Origin: Clostridium sp. CAG:253
GTDB taxonomy: Bacteria; Bacillota; Clostridia; Lachnospirales; Lachnospiraceae
DNA: 6,634 nucleotides
Reading direction: 5' to 3'
Assembly: GCA_000436755.1 (NCBI GenBank)
Contig: FR887261.1
Location: forward strand, 1 to 6,634
The number at the start of each line of letters is the position of its first letter. The stretch's first letter is position 1. Below the pieces are notes generated by a model. The model did not search any database and was not told the DNA's origin. It saw only the letters and a list, made by a program, of their open reading frames with translations. The translations under genes and the position numbers were made by a program. Positions 6,592-6,634 of the stretch are shown piece by piece.

Positions 6592-6632
6592 AAGAGCGTG
6601 TGAATAATACTTTTCTCTTTTCACACGCTCTT
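6592..6632 (+). terminator. rho-independent terminator of the capA-like gene
   Basis: A perfect 13-bp stem is formed by AAGAGCGTGTGAA (6592-6604) and TTCACACGCTCTT (6620-6632) around a 15-nt loop, starting 8 bases after the stop codon. The window ends two bases later, so the U-tract beyond the stem cannot be judged. The symmetric A-start and T-end suggest it may also serve a convergent gene to the right. Confidence 0.8.
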
Positions 6633-6634
6633 AT

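Overview
The window is AT-rich DNA, most likely from a low-GC Firmicute of the Lachnospiraceae/Clostridia type. This rests on the GuaA N-terminus, the strong Shine-Dalgarno sites, the AT-rich intergenic DNA and the Gram-positive-style exported CapA-like protein. The assignment is by impression; no database was searched.

Layout: three genes lie on the minus strand and one on the plus strand. At the left edge is guaA (52-1596, minus), encoding GMP synthase, a complete housekeeping gene with a recognisable sigma-A-type promoter. Upstream of it, on the same strand, is a two-gene unit: a large helicase with an N-terminal phospholipase-D-like nuclease domain and a DUF3427-like C-terminus (2187-5138), followed 39 bp later by a small MutT/NUDIX pyrophosphohydrolase (1731-2147). 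These two are probably co-transcribed. A hairpin after the NUDIX gene overlaps the -35 and -10 elements of the guaA promoter.

A 200-bp divergent control region (5139-5338) separates the helicase from a plus-strand gene for an exported CapA/PGA_cap-family protein (5339-6583). That protein has a signal peptide and a Thr/Lys/Pro linker encoded by an 18-bp tandem repeat. The control region holds a minus-strand promoter for the helicase, an extended -10 for capA, and a perfect 9-bp palindrome just downstream of the predicted capA transcription start. The capA-like gene ends in a strong 13-bp terminator stem at the right edge.

Functionally, guaA belongs to purine metabolism and the capA-like gene to the cell surface. 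The helicase/nuclease plus NUDIX pair is the accessory-looking part: its domain make-up fits nucleic-acid surveillance, DNA repair or phage defence, but nothing in the sequence settles which. There is no RNA gene, insertion sequence, CRISPR array or gene-free stretch above 300 bp.
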